Part shown: one piece after another, positions 25,726 to 34,922 of the stretch
Position numbering within the stretch: the stretch's first letter is position 1
Layout of the letters: every line of letters starts with the position of its first letter
Origin: Chitinophaga costaii
GTDB lineage: Bacteria > Bacteroidota > Bacteroidia > Chitinophagales > Chitinophagaceae
Length of the DNA: 64,000 nt
Direction of reading: 5' to 3'
Assembly (NCBI RefSeq): GCF_900094705.1
Contig: NZ_FMAR01000019.1
Coordinates: 1-64,000 of the forward strand
The notes under the pieces: generated by a model
The model's database searches: none
The model's input: only the letters and a program-made list of their open reading frames with translations
Told to the model about the DNA's origin: nothing
Translations under genes and position numbers: made by a program

Positions 25726-26610
25726 ATGCAACAACGTGTACTTCTGGCAGGCTTACTATGCCTGCTCAGCGCCTGTCATTTTAGTGCAGGGGCGCGCAAA
25801 GACGAAAAGACCGGATTAACCCTTATGAGCCATGGCCTGTCTTGCCAAAATTTCCTGCTAGAACGGAATGGTCTTCCCTTAACGGACAAGGATATACGTT
25901 ATGGCGAAAGGATAACCCTGCTGTTGGAAAATCTAAGCGGTTTCACGGAGAAAGATGGCCTGGTGTATCCTGGCATGCAACTGGACGTGAAAGACGACAA
26001 GGGCGTTGTAGTATCCAGCTTTACCGACATGCTGGCCGATGTGTCTAAAAGTGGCGTGTCTCCGGAACAGGCCCGTGGGCTGCGAGCCGCCTACCAGAGC
26101 GGGCCGCCAGAAGTAGTGCCGGGCCGTAGTTATACTCTCTCAGTACATATCTGGGATAAGCAGGGCAAAGGCACGTTAGATGCCACGTTGCCCATGGATC
26201 TCCGTTTTCCCGACACCACTGGCTTGCATACCACGCCGCAAGGCATTACTGCGATAAGGATATTCATGATCAGCGATTCGGGACGTGTGCAGCAAGGGCA
26301 CGTGCCAGCCAAAGGTCACGTAGGTATAAACTTCCAGGGCCTAAAAGGATTTGTGGCAGACAGTGGCAAAGTATTCCCCGGCGGTAGCCTGGCGGTGTAC
26401 GACAGTACCGGCAAAGCATTATTTAACACCGGCGACGCCTTTGCCAGCCAAACAGGAGGGTTTACAGATACCCAGGTAAAAGAGGGCCTCCGCATTACCG
26501 TGAATATGAATCCGCACCTGAAAGGCATCAAAACTATCTGGAAGTTCCGGGTTTGGGATAAAAAAGGACAGGGTTCTATTGAAACGGAAGTGCCAGTTAT
26601 ATTGGATTAA
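25726..26610 (+). CDS. lipoprotein of two tandem repeats, unknown function
   Basis: 294 aa with a lipoprotein signal (lipobox LSAC, Cys17). The mature part is an internal duplication: units of about 120 residues at roughly 35-165 and 170-294 share the order GF-x-x-x-x-G-x-V-(Y/F)-PG, an (L/V)-x-V-x-D-x-x-G-K/V strand, and near the end W-D-K-(Q/K)-G-(K/Q)-G. The pattern is that of beta-sandwich domains. I do not recognise a named family. It is monocistronic and ends at a bidirectional terminator shared with the S41 peptidase gene. It is probably anchored in an envelope membrane. Confidence 0.85.
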   Translation: MQQRVLLAGLLCLLSACHFSAGARKDEKTGLTLMSHGLSCQNFLLERNGLPLTDKDIRYGERITLLLENLSGFTEKDGLVYPGMQLDVKDDKGVVVSSFTDMLADVSKSGVSPEQARGLRAAYQSGPPEVVPGRSYTLSVHIWDKQGKGTLDATLPMDLRFPDTTGLHTTPQGITAIRIFMISDSGRVQQGHVPAKGHVGINFQGLKGFVADSGKVFPGGSLAVYDSTGKALFNTGDAFASQTGGFTDTQVKEGLRITVNMNPHLKGIKTIWKFRVWDKKGQGSIETEVPVILD

Positions 26611-26705
26611 TACCCTAGTTACATCCCATAAAATACCCTGTTTAAAAGCCTGGGTATCGTTTGGAATAAAACGTACCGCAAGCATACCTTGAGGGAAAAG
26701 CATAA

Positions 26706-26735
26706 AAAAAGTGGCGGACTTATCCGCCACTTTTT
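26706..26735. terminator. bidirectional terminator
   Basis: AAAAAGTGGCGGA and TCCGCCACTTTTT form a perfect 13-bp stem with a CTTA loop and T-runs on both strands, between two converging genes. Confidence 0.93.
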
Positions 26736-26764
26736 GTTGGTAGGGCTGGCATAGTTTATTGTAA

Positions 26765-28330
26765 TTATTTAAGCTGCTTTGCCCTGAAATTTATCATCCC
26801 ATTGAACCGCAGTGATTTGATATGGGTATTAAGGCTAGACTGCTTTACACGTCCGGACTGCTGTAGTGGTGTCACCTGGCGCCCATTGGTGGTAAAACGG
26901 CCGGTGTTGATATAATTAAAGATGTCTAACAGGTTTTCATCATAGTCGGCATTGCCAAAAGGTACATCCACATAATCCTGTGCCAGTTGGTCGGGGACAA
27001 TGCCGGTGAAATATCCGCCCTGCAACAGGGAGTTTTTGGTCTCGAAATTAATCGCGTATAGGTCTGCCAGGTATATTTCTTTACCATTGCGGTGCGCGCG
27101 CAGGCTGGCCCCTATAAAACCTACGGGTTTGCCGTACGTTGTATCGCCTACCAACTTAACATCCATGTAAGGCTTCAGATTGTTCATCGTCAGTTCTGCC
27201 GCGGATGCTGTGCCGTCGTTTACTATAAAGAATATATGATCCAGACTAAGGCCGCCGGTAGAAGAGGGGAACTTGGTTTCATCCCCGTTGCCGCTCACGC
27301 CAATGGCAGCATTGAGCTTATCATTGTAAGTGGTCCAGTACATGGTTTTGCCAGCCGCGGAGGAGGGGGCCAGGGCGCTGTCCAGGTATTCGGCCGTGGC
27401 TACAGCCCCGCCACCGTTATTGCGCAGGTCTACAATCAGGTTGTTGATATTGGCCGACTTTAACTTGCCGATTTCTGCATCCAGCAACTGTTTGGTGAGC
27501 GTGGGGCTTCCGGCGCTATTGTAAGTATTAGTAAAGGTGTAGAATACAAAATACCCCACATTGCCTTGGGTTGTATTATAAATAGTATCAAACAATATGG
27601 GATTGATGTTATAGGCTGCAGCGCTCAGCGTAATGCTGGATTGTACGCTGCTACCAAACTGCTGGGTTATCAGGGATACAGTGGCATTGCCGCTGTAGAA
27701 GGCGTTCCATACGGATTCTCGGTTAGTAACGGAGCTAAAGTCCGTAATCCCGTTCACCGATATCAGTTCAGTGCCACGCGTAAGTCCTGCCTTGCCAGCG
27801 GGCGAATTTTTATCGGCATATTCCACCAGGGTATGTACATCGTTGTTATTATCTGCTGCAAAGACTACCTGTATGCCAAAGTCGCCCTCCACGGCTTTAG
27901 TGGCTTCCACCTTCCCGTCTTCCAATTCCGTACTGATAGAGCTGTCGCGGTCCAGGAAACTGTATTTATCGTAGGGGTTGCCGGTAGTAGCGTTTATGGC
28001 ATATTGCCGCATTACATTCAGCAGTGTATCTGCGTTGGGATAGATGCTACTGTGCGGATCCAGGGTGGGTACTGATTTGTACCAGTAATAGGCTGGCAGG
28101 TCCTGATTATCGCCAATATCATTGATATCCACTTGCATATTGCGGTACATCAAATATTTCAGGGAATCCTCATCCGCTGCACTCAGTTCGGTGCCAGTGG
28201 CAGTGGTATCGGAGGTGGTGCCTCCGCTGGATTTATGATCTTTTTTGCTGCATGCGGAGATGCCAGCCATGGCCAGGAGTACAACGCCCAGGCACAGCGG
28301 GGCTGCTGCGGAACGGTAGAACATATTCAT
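26765..28330 (-). CDS. S41-family (C-terminal processing type) peptidase lipoprotein
   Basis: 521 aa. A lipoprotein signal with lipobox SAC (Cys27) is followed by a Ser/Thr-rich linker, an N-terminal cap, a PDZ domain at about 150-235 (AGLTRGTELISVNG) and the S41 catalytic domain. The region VDLRNNGGG near residue 305 and VNDGTASAAE near 385 match the family, with the Ser of TASAAE as nucleophile and YGKPVG following. It cleaves proteins at their C-termini or processes envelope proteins. Bacteroidota have many such lipoprotein S41 enzymes, with unknown targets. Confidence 0.92.
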   Translation of the reverse strand: MNMFYRSAAAPLCLGVVLLAMAGISACSKKDHKSSGGTTSDTTATGTELSAADEDSLKYLMYRNMQVDINDIGDNQDLPAYYWYKSVPTLDPHSSIYPNADTLLNVMRQYAINATTGNPYDKYSFLDRDSSISTELEDGKVEATKAVEGDFGIQVVFAADNNNDVHTLVEYADKNSPAGKAGLTRGTELISVNGITDFSSVTNRESVWNAFYSGNATVSLITQQFGSSVQSSITLSAAAYNINPILFDTIYNTTQGNVGYFVFYTFTNTYNSAGSPTLTKQLLDAEIGKLKSANINNLIVDLRNNGGGAVATAEYLDSALAPSSAAGKTMYWTTYNDKLNAAIGVSGNGDETKFPSSTGGLSLDHIFFIVNDGTASAAELTMNNLKPYMDVKLVGDTTYGKPVGFIGASLRAHRNGKEIYLADLYAINFETKNSLLQGGYFTGIVPDQLAQDYVDVPFGNADYDENLLDIFNYINTGRFTTNGRQVTPLQQSGRVKQSSLNTHIKSLRFNGMINFRAKQLK

Positions 28331-28447
28331 AGAAAAAACGAATTAAGCGGATGGATCAATTTGCTGGATTAGACTTATCAATCCGGCATAAGTAAAAAGT
28401 GCTCCAAAAAAAATAATGGACGCCTTTGCTGGAATGGAATACATAAC

Positions 28448-28478
28448 ATTGCCTAGGCAATATTGATAAACGTTTATC
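28448..28478. promoter_or_regulatory. pair of palindromes upstream of S41 gene
   Basis: ATTGCCTAGGCAAT (28448-28461) and GATAAACGTTTATC (28465-28478) are perfect 14-base palindromes three bases apart. The first core, TGCCTAGGCAAT, recurs before the GH3 gene at 63392-63403; the second has the central CG usual for LacI-type operators. They lie 118-148 bases before the S41 start and just after the stop of the 28517 gene. Confidence 0.45.
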
Positions 28479-28516
28479 CCTGATAAAATGTTCTTCCGGT
28501 CCGGAGGAAAGCAAGG

Positions 28517-29320
28517 TTATATTTTTTTTGCGAGGGATTGGCGTGTCCAGAAAGCGCTTTCAAAGCCCAGCACATAATTAAAGTATCCCGAACCGGGTCC
28601 AGGTGTTCCACTGCTGCTGCCGCCGGCCTGTGCGGCTTTGTCGGACTCAGCCTTTAGTTTCTCGGCTTCTTTTTTATCGATCTTATTAAGGCGAAAATTA
28701 AAAGCCACCACTTTGTCTTCATTTTCTTCCGGGAATTCCAGCCGGGAGAGGGGGATAATTATCTCCATGGACAGCATGCCAGTATTATCGTTACTAATGG
28801 CGGCCTGAATGCCAAATTCGTTTTGCATGGGAATGTTGCCATCTTTCACATTTTTGAGACCATTTACTGAAATATCGCTGGTGTGCAGGAAGAGCAGTTT
28901 TTGCTGGGCGGCCTTTTCCTGCGGGCTGGGGGTATAATTGAGGGCCGGGGTGTGGCGGTAATCGTAGAGCGCGTCCTGATCTATCACCGGGAAGGTAACG
29001 CCTGGGCCGTTCTTCGACTTGCCAGCAGTATTAATGGTTACGTGCAGGCCGGCATTGATAATGCGGTACTGGGTAATCTCGTCACGGGAAGAGATAGCAA
29101 TGTAAAGATTGGTGCCGTCGTTGCTGATATCGTAAAACAGGCGGGTGTCGCTATTATAGTGTGGCAGTGGGTTTTTCCACTCATCGAGGCGCCCGTCTGC
29201 CTTCACAGGGCTGGCAGCCCAGGTATTGGGCGCATCTGCTTTCTGTGCAAAGGTGGAGAGCGGAGTGGCCAATAGTGCAGCGGCCAGGAGGCGATGGTAA
29301 AAAGGTGCGATGACTTGCAT
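28517..29320 (-). CDS. secreted protein with CBM9-like domain
   Basis: 267 aa, signal peptide to about residue 26 (LSTFAQ). The segment VKADGRLDEWKNPLPHYN, followed by LFYDISNDGTNLYIAISSRD (given as two pieces), is the beginning of the CBM9-like/DOMON-type beta sandwich that binds carbohydrate or heme in other proteins. The C-terminal part has a Lys/Glu-rich stretch and a Gly/Ser linker near 235. No catalytic domain is attached, so it is probably an envelope binding protein. It lies in the same direction as the S41 gene but with 186 bases between. Confidence 0.75.
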   Translation of the reverse strand: MQVIAPFYHRLLAAALLATPLSTFAQKADAPNTWAASPVKADGRLDEWKNPLPHYNSDTRLFYDISNDGTNLYIAISSRDEITQYRIINAGLHVTINTAGKSKNGPGVTFPVIDQDALYDYRHTPALNYTPSPQEKAAQQKLLFLHTSDISVNGLKNVKDGNIPMQNEFGIQAAISNDNTGMLSMEIIIPLSRLEFPEENEDKVVAFNFRLNKIDKKEAEKLKAESDKAAQAGGSSSGTPGPGSGYFNYVLGFESAFWTRQSLAKKI

Positions 29321-29614
29321 ATGCGTTGGAAGAGCTTCGTTTTTAATACTGGCTACAAGTTTACCAATTTTCCGGCTAAACCATCCCCATTAAACAAGTG
29401 AGTCAGGGATATATTGGTGAAATTTCTTCCGGTTGGCCGTTTAAAACAAGGGATTGAGCGTCGGAAAATAGTCCATTACTGGAATTTCTTACCATGAAAC
29501 AAGAAAGTTTATTTAAATTTCCGACTTGCGGGAGCGAAGGCACTACGCCTTACACTAACAAAACCAATTGGCGGGTCCTACCCCTATGACCCGACCTAAC
29601 AAGCAAGTAATTGA

Positions 29615-30682
29615 ATGAGTAAGAAAAGTTCGCCTAATTCATCCACCGGGCGCGCAGAAAATGGTGGCCGCGTATCACTCAAAGACGTGGCCCGCTTGGC
29701 GGGTGTTGCGCCTTCCACTGTGTCTTTTATATTAAATGGGAAAGCCCAGGAAATGCGTATCCGGGAAGAAGTGGCCATTAAAGTAAAAGAAGTAGCACGA
29801 AAAGCTGGATACACACCCCACCAGGTGGCGGTGAGCCTCCGTACCGGGCAATCGCGCATACTGGGTTTGGTGGTGGAAAGTATATCCGGCAGCTTCTTTG
29901 CCGCCCTGGCAAGGGTTATAGAGGAAGAGGCCAGCCGCTACGGCTATCGTGTGGTGTATACCAGTACGGAAAATGACGCCGCCAAGGGCCGGGCCATGAT
30001 TCATATGCTATCGCACTGGCATGTGGATGGCTACCTGATCACGCCGGCGCCCGGCATGGAAAAAGACATACAGGAACTGCTCGATAAAAAACGTCCCGTG
30101 GTGCTGATGGATGGATTCTTCCCCAGCATTAAGGCTCCTTTTGTGCTGGTGGATAATTACGCCGGTGTAAAAACGGGGGTACAGCAGTTTATTAAAAAAG
30201 GCTACCAACGCATTGGGTACGTGACGGCAGATGTAGACCTCATCCAGCTGGACGAGCGCATGAATGCCTACCGCGATACCCTGGAGGCCAATAACATGCC
30301 AGTGCAAAAAAAACGCATCCTCAAAATACCTTATAACCATCCCCGGGCCGATGCCATCCGCTTAATTGCGGAGTTTCTTCAAAACATCTCCCCCCGGCTG
30401 GATGCCGTGTATTTCTCTACTAACTACCTGGGCCTTTTGGGGCTGGAAAGCCTGCGCCAGCTCAATTGGCAATTGCCTAAAGACATTGCTATGATGTGTT
30501 TCGACGATCATGATATTTTCCGGCTTTACCAACCTGGTATCACGGTGATGGAGCAGCCGGTGGAGGAGATCGCGAAAACAGCCATTCAACTACTGATGAA
30601 ACAATTGGGCAAAACAGATATCCGTATTCGTAAAACGCAGGTACGCCTGGCGGGTAAATTCATTCAGCGCGGTTCGCTCTGA
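29615..30682 (+). CDS. LacI-family transcriptional regulator
   Basis: 355 aa. After a 19-residue Ser/Lys/Asn-rich tail comes the helix-turn-helix LKDVARLAGVAPSTVS (about 21-37) with the hinge helix near 62-70, then the sugar-binding-protein-like sensor domain. The domain start fixes the family, but the true N-terminus could be one of the later codons. It is divergent from the CBM9-like gene (294 bases apart) and close to the secreted GH92/BSP genes, so control of glycan genes is likely. A strong terminator follows. It is not closely alike to the LacI protein at 174-1220. Confidence 0.94.
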   Translation: MSKKSSPNSSTGRAENGGRVSLKDVARLAGVAPSTVSFILNGKAQEMRIREEVAIKVKEVARKAGYTPHQVAVSLRTGQSRILGLVVESISGSFFAALARVIEEEASRYGYRVVYTSTENDAAKGRAMIHMLSHWHVDGYLITPAPGMEKDIQELLDKKRPVVLMDGFFPSIKAPFVLVDNYAGVKTGVQQFIKKGYQRIGYVTADVDLIQLDERMNAYRDTLEANNMPVQKKRILKIPYNHPRADAIRLIAEFLQNISPRLDAVYFSTNYLGLLGLESLRQLNWQLPKDIAMMCFDDHDIFRLYQPGITVMEQPVEEIAKTAIQLLMKQLGKTDIRIRKTQVRLAGKFIQRGSL

Positions 30683-30703
30683 TCATTAAGCACTTTATAA
30701 AAC

Positions 30704-30737
30704 AAAAAGGCCATCGATTCATGTCGATGGCCTTTTT
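30704..30737 (+). terminator. terminator of LacI-type gene
   Basis: AAAAAGGCCATCGA and TCGATGGCCTTTTT give a perfect stem with a short loop, 20 bases after the stop; T-runs on both strands, so it can also serve the converging gene at 30764. Confidence 0.92.
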
Positions 30738-30763
30738 GCTCTCTAATGCTTAGTATGGATTTC

Positions 30764-31480
30764 TTAAATCGCAGGATGCTCCCCGTATTCCTTCCACAGC
30801 GTATCCAGGTCGGCTTTCGCCAGTTGTTTCCAGATGTCGTTGGTGTAAGTTTTGTTACGCATGGCGGCGTCCAGCTTATCCACCATTTCCGGGTTTTTGT
30901 TTTTCACCAGCCATTGCAGGAAGCGGGCGGTAATACGGTAGCTGTTCTTGTAAGACTGGGTGTCTTTGTAATCAGGCAACGACCACTTTGCAGCGGTGTT
31001 GTTAACGCCATATTCTGCGCGTACATAGTCGGCAATGCCTTCTGTGAGCCATCCCGGGCCACTGCCGTTAGGATAGGCCTGTACAATGTGCATTACTTCG
31101 TGTGTCACTACATCAATATCTTCCGGGTTTTTGGTAAGCCACTCGGGGTTATAGCGGGCCACGCCGCCGCCGGTGGCAGCTACCCCTTTGTAGGCGGGGT
31201 CTATTATAAAAAATACTTTTTTAAGGCTTTCCTTATTGTAGTGTGCTACTTCTTTCGGGTACACGGTAAAGAAAGCGTCTATCAGGCGTTGTTTTTCATG
31301 CAGGTCAAAGCTTTCTGCTTTGTTGATGAAGATCAGGGTAAAGCCGTTTTTTACCGTGGTGTCCCGCTGGTAAAATGTGTCGGAAGCGGTGCGTTCGTCC
31401 TGGGCTTTCAGGAGTACTGGCGCCAGGCATAGGGCGGTGATGACGCCGGCCTGTGCAACTTTTTTAAAGCGATGGTTCAT
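30764..31480 (-). CDS. secreted basic secretory protein (BSP)-type metallopeptidase
   Basis: 238 aa from the ATG at 31478-31480, chosen because it starts a signal peptide (NHRFKKVAQAGVITALCLAP); the frame is open 17 codons further upstream. The zinc motif HEVMH is at 127-131 within VTHEVMHIVQ, and a downstream LTEGIADYVR supplies the likely third ligand, as in the BSP/plant NtPRp27-like family. The family is thought to be peptidases of secreted type. It follows the GH92 gene by 66 bases on the same strand and may be co-transcribed with it. Confidence 0.9.
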   Translation of the reverse strand: MNHRFKKVAQAGVITALCLAPVLLKAQDERTASDTFYQRDTTVKNGFTLIFINKAESFDLHEKQRLIDAFFTVYPKEVAHYNKESLKKVFFIIDPAYKGVAATGGGVARYNPEWLTKNPEDIDVVTHEVMHIVQAYPNGSGPGWLTEGIADYVRAEYGVNNTAAKWSLPDYKDTQSYKNSYRITARFLQWLVKNKNPEMVDKLDAAMRNKTYTNDIWKQLAKADLDTLWKEYGEHPAI

Positions 31481-31546
31481 GTGATGTATATAGTTGACAG
31501 TGAAAGAAAAGGGCGGCAGGTTTGCTGCCACCTTTATGTGTGTACA

Positions 31547-33835
31547 TTAATGTTTGCTGCTCATAAAGAAGGTGATGCTGCCGCCCTGCATAATTTCTTC
31601 ATGTGTAATATAGAGGCGATCCAGCGGTTTGCCATTCAACCATACCTTTTGTACATATACATTTTTATCGCCGGGATTTTTTACTTCCACGGTGAAGGTC
31701 TTGCCATTTTCCAGTTGCAGTGTGGCTCCATCTACTGCGGGGCTGCCCAGGGAGTATTGATCATTGCCGGGAGCTACGGGATAAAAGCCCAGGGAGCTGA
31801 ATATATACCAGGCGCTCATTTGTCCGCAATCGTCGTTACCGCCCAGGCCATCGGGGCGGGGAGCATACATTTTTTTAAGGATCATGCGGATACGTTCCTG
31901 TGTTTTCCAGGGATAGCCTGCCCAGTTATAGAGATAAGCTACGTGATGTGAAGGCTCGTTACCATGTACATAATTGCCGATAATCCCGTCGCGGGTGATG
32001 TCTTCCGTTTCTTCAAAGAATTTATCCGGCAGGTGCATGGTGAACAGGGAATCCAGGTGCGGTACAAATTTTTTGGGTCCGCCCATCATGGCGATGAGGG
32101 TAGCCGGATCGTGCGGAACATAGAGGCTGAAGTTCCAGGTATTGCCTTCAATGAAGCCCTGACCATCTGTTTTCAGTAGGTCGAAGTCCTGGCGGAAAGT
32201 GCCATCTGCCAGGCGGGGGCGCATATAGCCAATGCTGGCATCGTAGACATTTTTATAATTCTGGGAACGTTTAATGTATGTTTCGTAGACATCGTTGCGA
32301 CCTAGTTTTTTGGCCATTTGTGCAATACACCAATCGTCGTAAGCATATTCCAGCGTGGTAGATACCGACACACCGTTGTGATCTGCCGCGATGTAACCAT
32401 GATCCATGTAATCGCCTATACCATCATAACTGCGGTGGGTGCTGGTTGCGATGCATGCCTCCAGGGCGCGGTTGGCGTCGAAAGGGGCATTGCCTTTTAT
32501 AACGGCATCGGCTATTACGGATACGCTGTGGTAGCCGCTCATGCACCAGTTGTCATTGGCGTAGTGCGCCCACACCGGTAGCATATGCAGCACACTCTGG
32601 TCGTAATGGGCCAGCATGCTTTGTACCATGTCTGCATTCCGTTTGGGCTGAATGAGATTAAAGAAGGGATGCAGGGCGCGGTGGGTATCCCAGAGAGAGA
32701 ACGTTGTATAGTTGGTAAAGCCTTGTGCCTGGTGAACTTGCTGGTCCAGGCCTTTGTACTGTCCATCTACATCCATGTATACGGTAGGATTAATGAAAGC
32801 GTGGTACATGGCGGTGTAGAAGTTTTCCTTTTCTTCACGGCTCTTACTGGTAATGGTGATTTTGCGCAGTTCCTTTTCCCACTGGGCCTGGCCGTTGGCT
32901 TTCACCTGGTCAAAATCCCAGCCTGGGGTTTCCGTGCGAAGGTTCAGGAGGGCGCCGTCCTGGCTCACGGGGGAGATGGCAAACTTAATTTTGATCTTAT
33001 CACCGGCTTGCGTGGCAAAATCGAAGTGAGTGCGCAGTTGGGTGCCTGCCATGTCGGGGAAATTATTATTTTGGTCAAACTTGCCCCAGAAGCCGTGGTA
33101 CACTTCGCGTTTAGAGAAATTCTTACAGCCGTATGTTTTAAACGGCCGGGAGAAGGTCATGGCGAAATATACCGTACGGTTGCGTCCCCATCCGTTGGTC
33201 TGGCGGTAGCCGGTTACCAGGGTGTCGTTTACCACGCGTACCACGGTCCACACGTTTTTGTCCGGATAGTTATAGATGCCACTCATCAGGTCCAGGATAA
33301 TGTGGGCATCGTTAGCTTTCGGGAAAGTGTATTGGTGAAAGCCTACGCGGGTAGTGGCGGTAAGTTCGGCGGTAATGTCGTTGTCGTCCAGTTTCACTTT
33401 ATAATAATCGGCTTCGGCTACTTCTGTGGTGTGGGAGTAGGCCGAGCGGAATCCACTGGCGGGGTTATCTGCCGTGCCGGGATTCATCTGCAATGGGCCG
33501 GTGGTGGGCATAATGAGGAAATCGCCCAGATCGCTGTGGCCGGTGCCACTAAAATGGGTATGACTGAAACCTACAATAGTTTTATCATCATACTGGTAGC
33601 CGGCGCAATACTTATATACATCTCCGTTGTAATGCCCATTCATTTCGTAAGGGATGGTGTCGGTGTCTGGGCTAAGTTGTACGCTGCCAAAGGGAACGGT
33701 GGCGCCGGGAAAGGTATGCCCCATTTTTTGTGTGCCGATAATAGGCTTCACATAAGGTACCAATGACGCTTCGCTTTGCTGGGCAAGGGCGGCCAGCGGG
33801 AGGCAACAGTACAACAGGAAAGCAGTTTTTCGCAT
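31547..33835 (-). CDS. GH92 alpha-mannosidase, secreted
   Basis: 762 aa with a signal peptide (1-19, ending LAALAQQ). GH92 exo-alpha-mannosidases are calcium-dependent inverting enzymes of glycan-degrading Bacteroidota. Landmarks: VKPIIGTQKMGHTFPGATVP at the N-terminal beta domain, FSHTHFSGTG, FSLWDTHRALHPF in the catalytic barrel, and GNDDCGQMSAWYIFSSLGFY near the C-terminus, the most diagnostic GH92 signature. It removes terminal alpha-mannose, for instance from yeast mannan or N-glycans; the linkage (1,2 most often) cannot be read here. Two adjoining palindromes about 80-105 bases upstream suggest repressor control. Confidence 0.96.
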   Translation of the reverse strand: MRKTAFLLYCCLPLAALAQQSEASLVPYVKPIIGTQKMGHTFPGATVPFGSVQLSPDTDTIPYEMNGHYNGDVYKYCAGYQYDDKTIVGFSHTHFSGTGHSDLGDFLIMPTTGPLQMNPGTADNPASGFRSAYSHTTEVAEADYYKVKLDDNDITAELTATTRVGFHQYTFPKANDAHIILDLMSGIYNYPDKNVWTVVRVVNDTLVTGYRQTNGWGRNRTVYFAMTFSRPFKTYGCKNFSKREVYHGFWGKFDQNNNFPDMAGTQLRTHFDFATQAGDKIKIKFAISPVSQDGALLNLRTETPGWDFDQVKANGQAQWEKELRKITITSKSREEKENFYTAMYHAFINPTVYMDVDGQYKGLDQQVHQAQGFTNYTTFSLWDTHRALHPFFNLIQPKRNADMVQSMLAHYDQSVLHMLPVWAHYANDNWCMSGYHSVSVIADAVIKGNAPFDANRALEACIATSTHRSYDGIGDYMDHGYIAADHNGVSVSTTLEYAYDDWCIAQMAKKLGRNDVYETYIKRSQNYKNVYDASIGYMRPRLADGTFRQDFDLLKTDGQGFIEGNTWNFSLYVPHDPATLIAMMGGPKKFVPHLDSLFTMHLPDKFFEETEDITRDGIIGNYVHGNEPSHHVAYLYNWAGYPWKTQERIRMILKKMYAPRPDGLGGNDDCGQMSAWYIFSSLGFYPVAPGNDQYSLGSPAVDGATLQLENGKTFTVEVKNPGDKNVYVQKVWLNGKPLDRLYITHEEIMQGGSITFFMSSKH

Positions 33836-33914
33836 GTAGTTTTAGATATTTAGTTGGTTTTGTTATTGCGGCTGGTGGCGGGATTCACGCCATTGATCTC
33901 CGGAAACGTAAATT

Positions 33915-33939
33915 TAAATCGATTTAGCAAAAGTTTTGC
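33915..33939. promoter_or_regulatory. adjacent palindromes before GH92 gene
   Basis: TAAATCGATTTA (33915-33926, central CG) directly abuts GCAAAAGTTTTGC (33927-33939); both are perfect inverted repeats. On the minus strand AACTTTTG, one base off TAnnTTTG, lies inside the second, so a bound LacI-type repressor would cover the GH92 promoter. Confidence 0.5.
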
Positions 33940-34055
33940 ATACAATTTTAACTAAAATAAGCCCATTCTTAAGTTAGTTGGGTTAACGATGGCGATGGCG
34001 TTGAAGAAACGCCTTCGGTGTACATGCGCCGCTAGCCCGGAGAGCGTATTTCCCG

Positions 34056-34063
34056 TACCTTTG
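34056..34063 (+). promoter_or_regulatory. cvfB -7 element
   Basis: TACCTTTG fits TAnnTTTG exactly and lies 22 bases before the ATG at 34086. Confidence 0.6.
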
Positions 34064-34085
34064 CGGTTTAAGCAAACTAAAACAC

Positions 34086-34922
34086 ATGATACAGGTAGGC
34101 CGATATAACCGCCTCAGCGTAAAGAAAACTGCCGACTTTGGCGTATACCTCGATGGCTTCGGCGAATCCGAAATACTATTACCCAAGCGCTTTGTACCTG
34201 CTGGCCTTAAGGTAGGTGATCCCGTGGAAGTATTCATTTACCACGACTCCGAAAACCGTATCATCGCTACCACGCAGCAACCATTGGGCGTAGTGGGCGA
34301 TATTGTAAAACTCAAAGCAGTATCGGTTACCAAACAAGGTGCTTTCCTGGATTGGGGCCTGATGAAGGATATTTTTGTACCCCTGTCTCAGCAAAACAGC
34401 AAGATGATTACCGGAGGGGAATACCTGGTACGCATTTATATTGATGAGCAAACCGGCCGCGTGGCGGCCACGGAAAAGCTGTTTCCATCGCTCAGCAATG
34501 AGAACCTCACCCTTGAGGAAAAAGAGGAAGTAGACCTGCTGATCTACCGCCGTACGGAGCTTGGCTATGCCGTGGTGATCAATGAGCAGTACAATGGTTT
34601 ACTGCATTACAGCGATGTATTCCGGGAACTGGAGATTGGCGAACGCCTGAAGGGGTACGTAAAGGCCATTAAAGAAGGTAATAAGATAGACATTGCTATT
34701 GGCAAAGCCGGCTATGGCAAGGTGGAAGACGAAGGCAGCCGTATCCTGGAGCTGCTGGACGACCACGATGGCTACCTGCCCTACAATGACAAAAGCGATC
34801 CTGAGTCCATCCGCCAGTTTTTTGGCATGAGTAAAAAGACCTTTAAGATGACCACGGGCTCCTTATACAAGCAGAAAAAAATTGAATTTACCCAAACCGG
34901 GATCAAGAAAATAGCAGAATAA
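34086..34922 (+). CDS. cvfB: CvfB-type S1 RNA-binding protein
   Basis: 278 aa, matching the CvfB/YitL family. The order is an N-terminal S1-like unit (FGVYLDGFGESEILLPKRFV at about 18-38), a second S1 unit (KQGAFLDWGLMKDIFVPLSQ near 85), a third S1 (GYAVVINEQYNGLLHYSDVF near 160) and a C-terminal winged helix (about 215-278). CvfB binds RNA and affects expression of virulence or stress genes in Staphylococcus; in Bacteroidota its role is not known. It is a single gene with its own promoter element. Confidence 0.92.
   Translation: MIQVGRYNRLSVKKTADFGVYLDGFGESEILLPKRFVPAGLKVGDPVEVFIYHDSENRIIATTQQPLGVVGDIVKLKAVSVTKQGAFLDWGLMKDIFVPLSQQNSKMITGGEYLVRIYIDEQTGRVAATEKLFPSLSNENLTLEEKEEVDLLIYRRTELGYAVVINEQYNGLLHYSDVFRELEIGERLKGYVKAIKEGNKIDIAIGKAGYGKVEDEGSRILELLDDHDGYLPYNDKSDPESIRQFFGMSKKTFKMTTGSLYKQKKIEFTQTGIKKIAE

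Noticed and set aside
32585-33766. 393-codon plus-strand frame opposite the GH92 gene
   Set aside because: The GH92 protein on the other strand has all expected motifs; the plus frame is a low-complexity Val/Gly/Ile-rich shadow.
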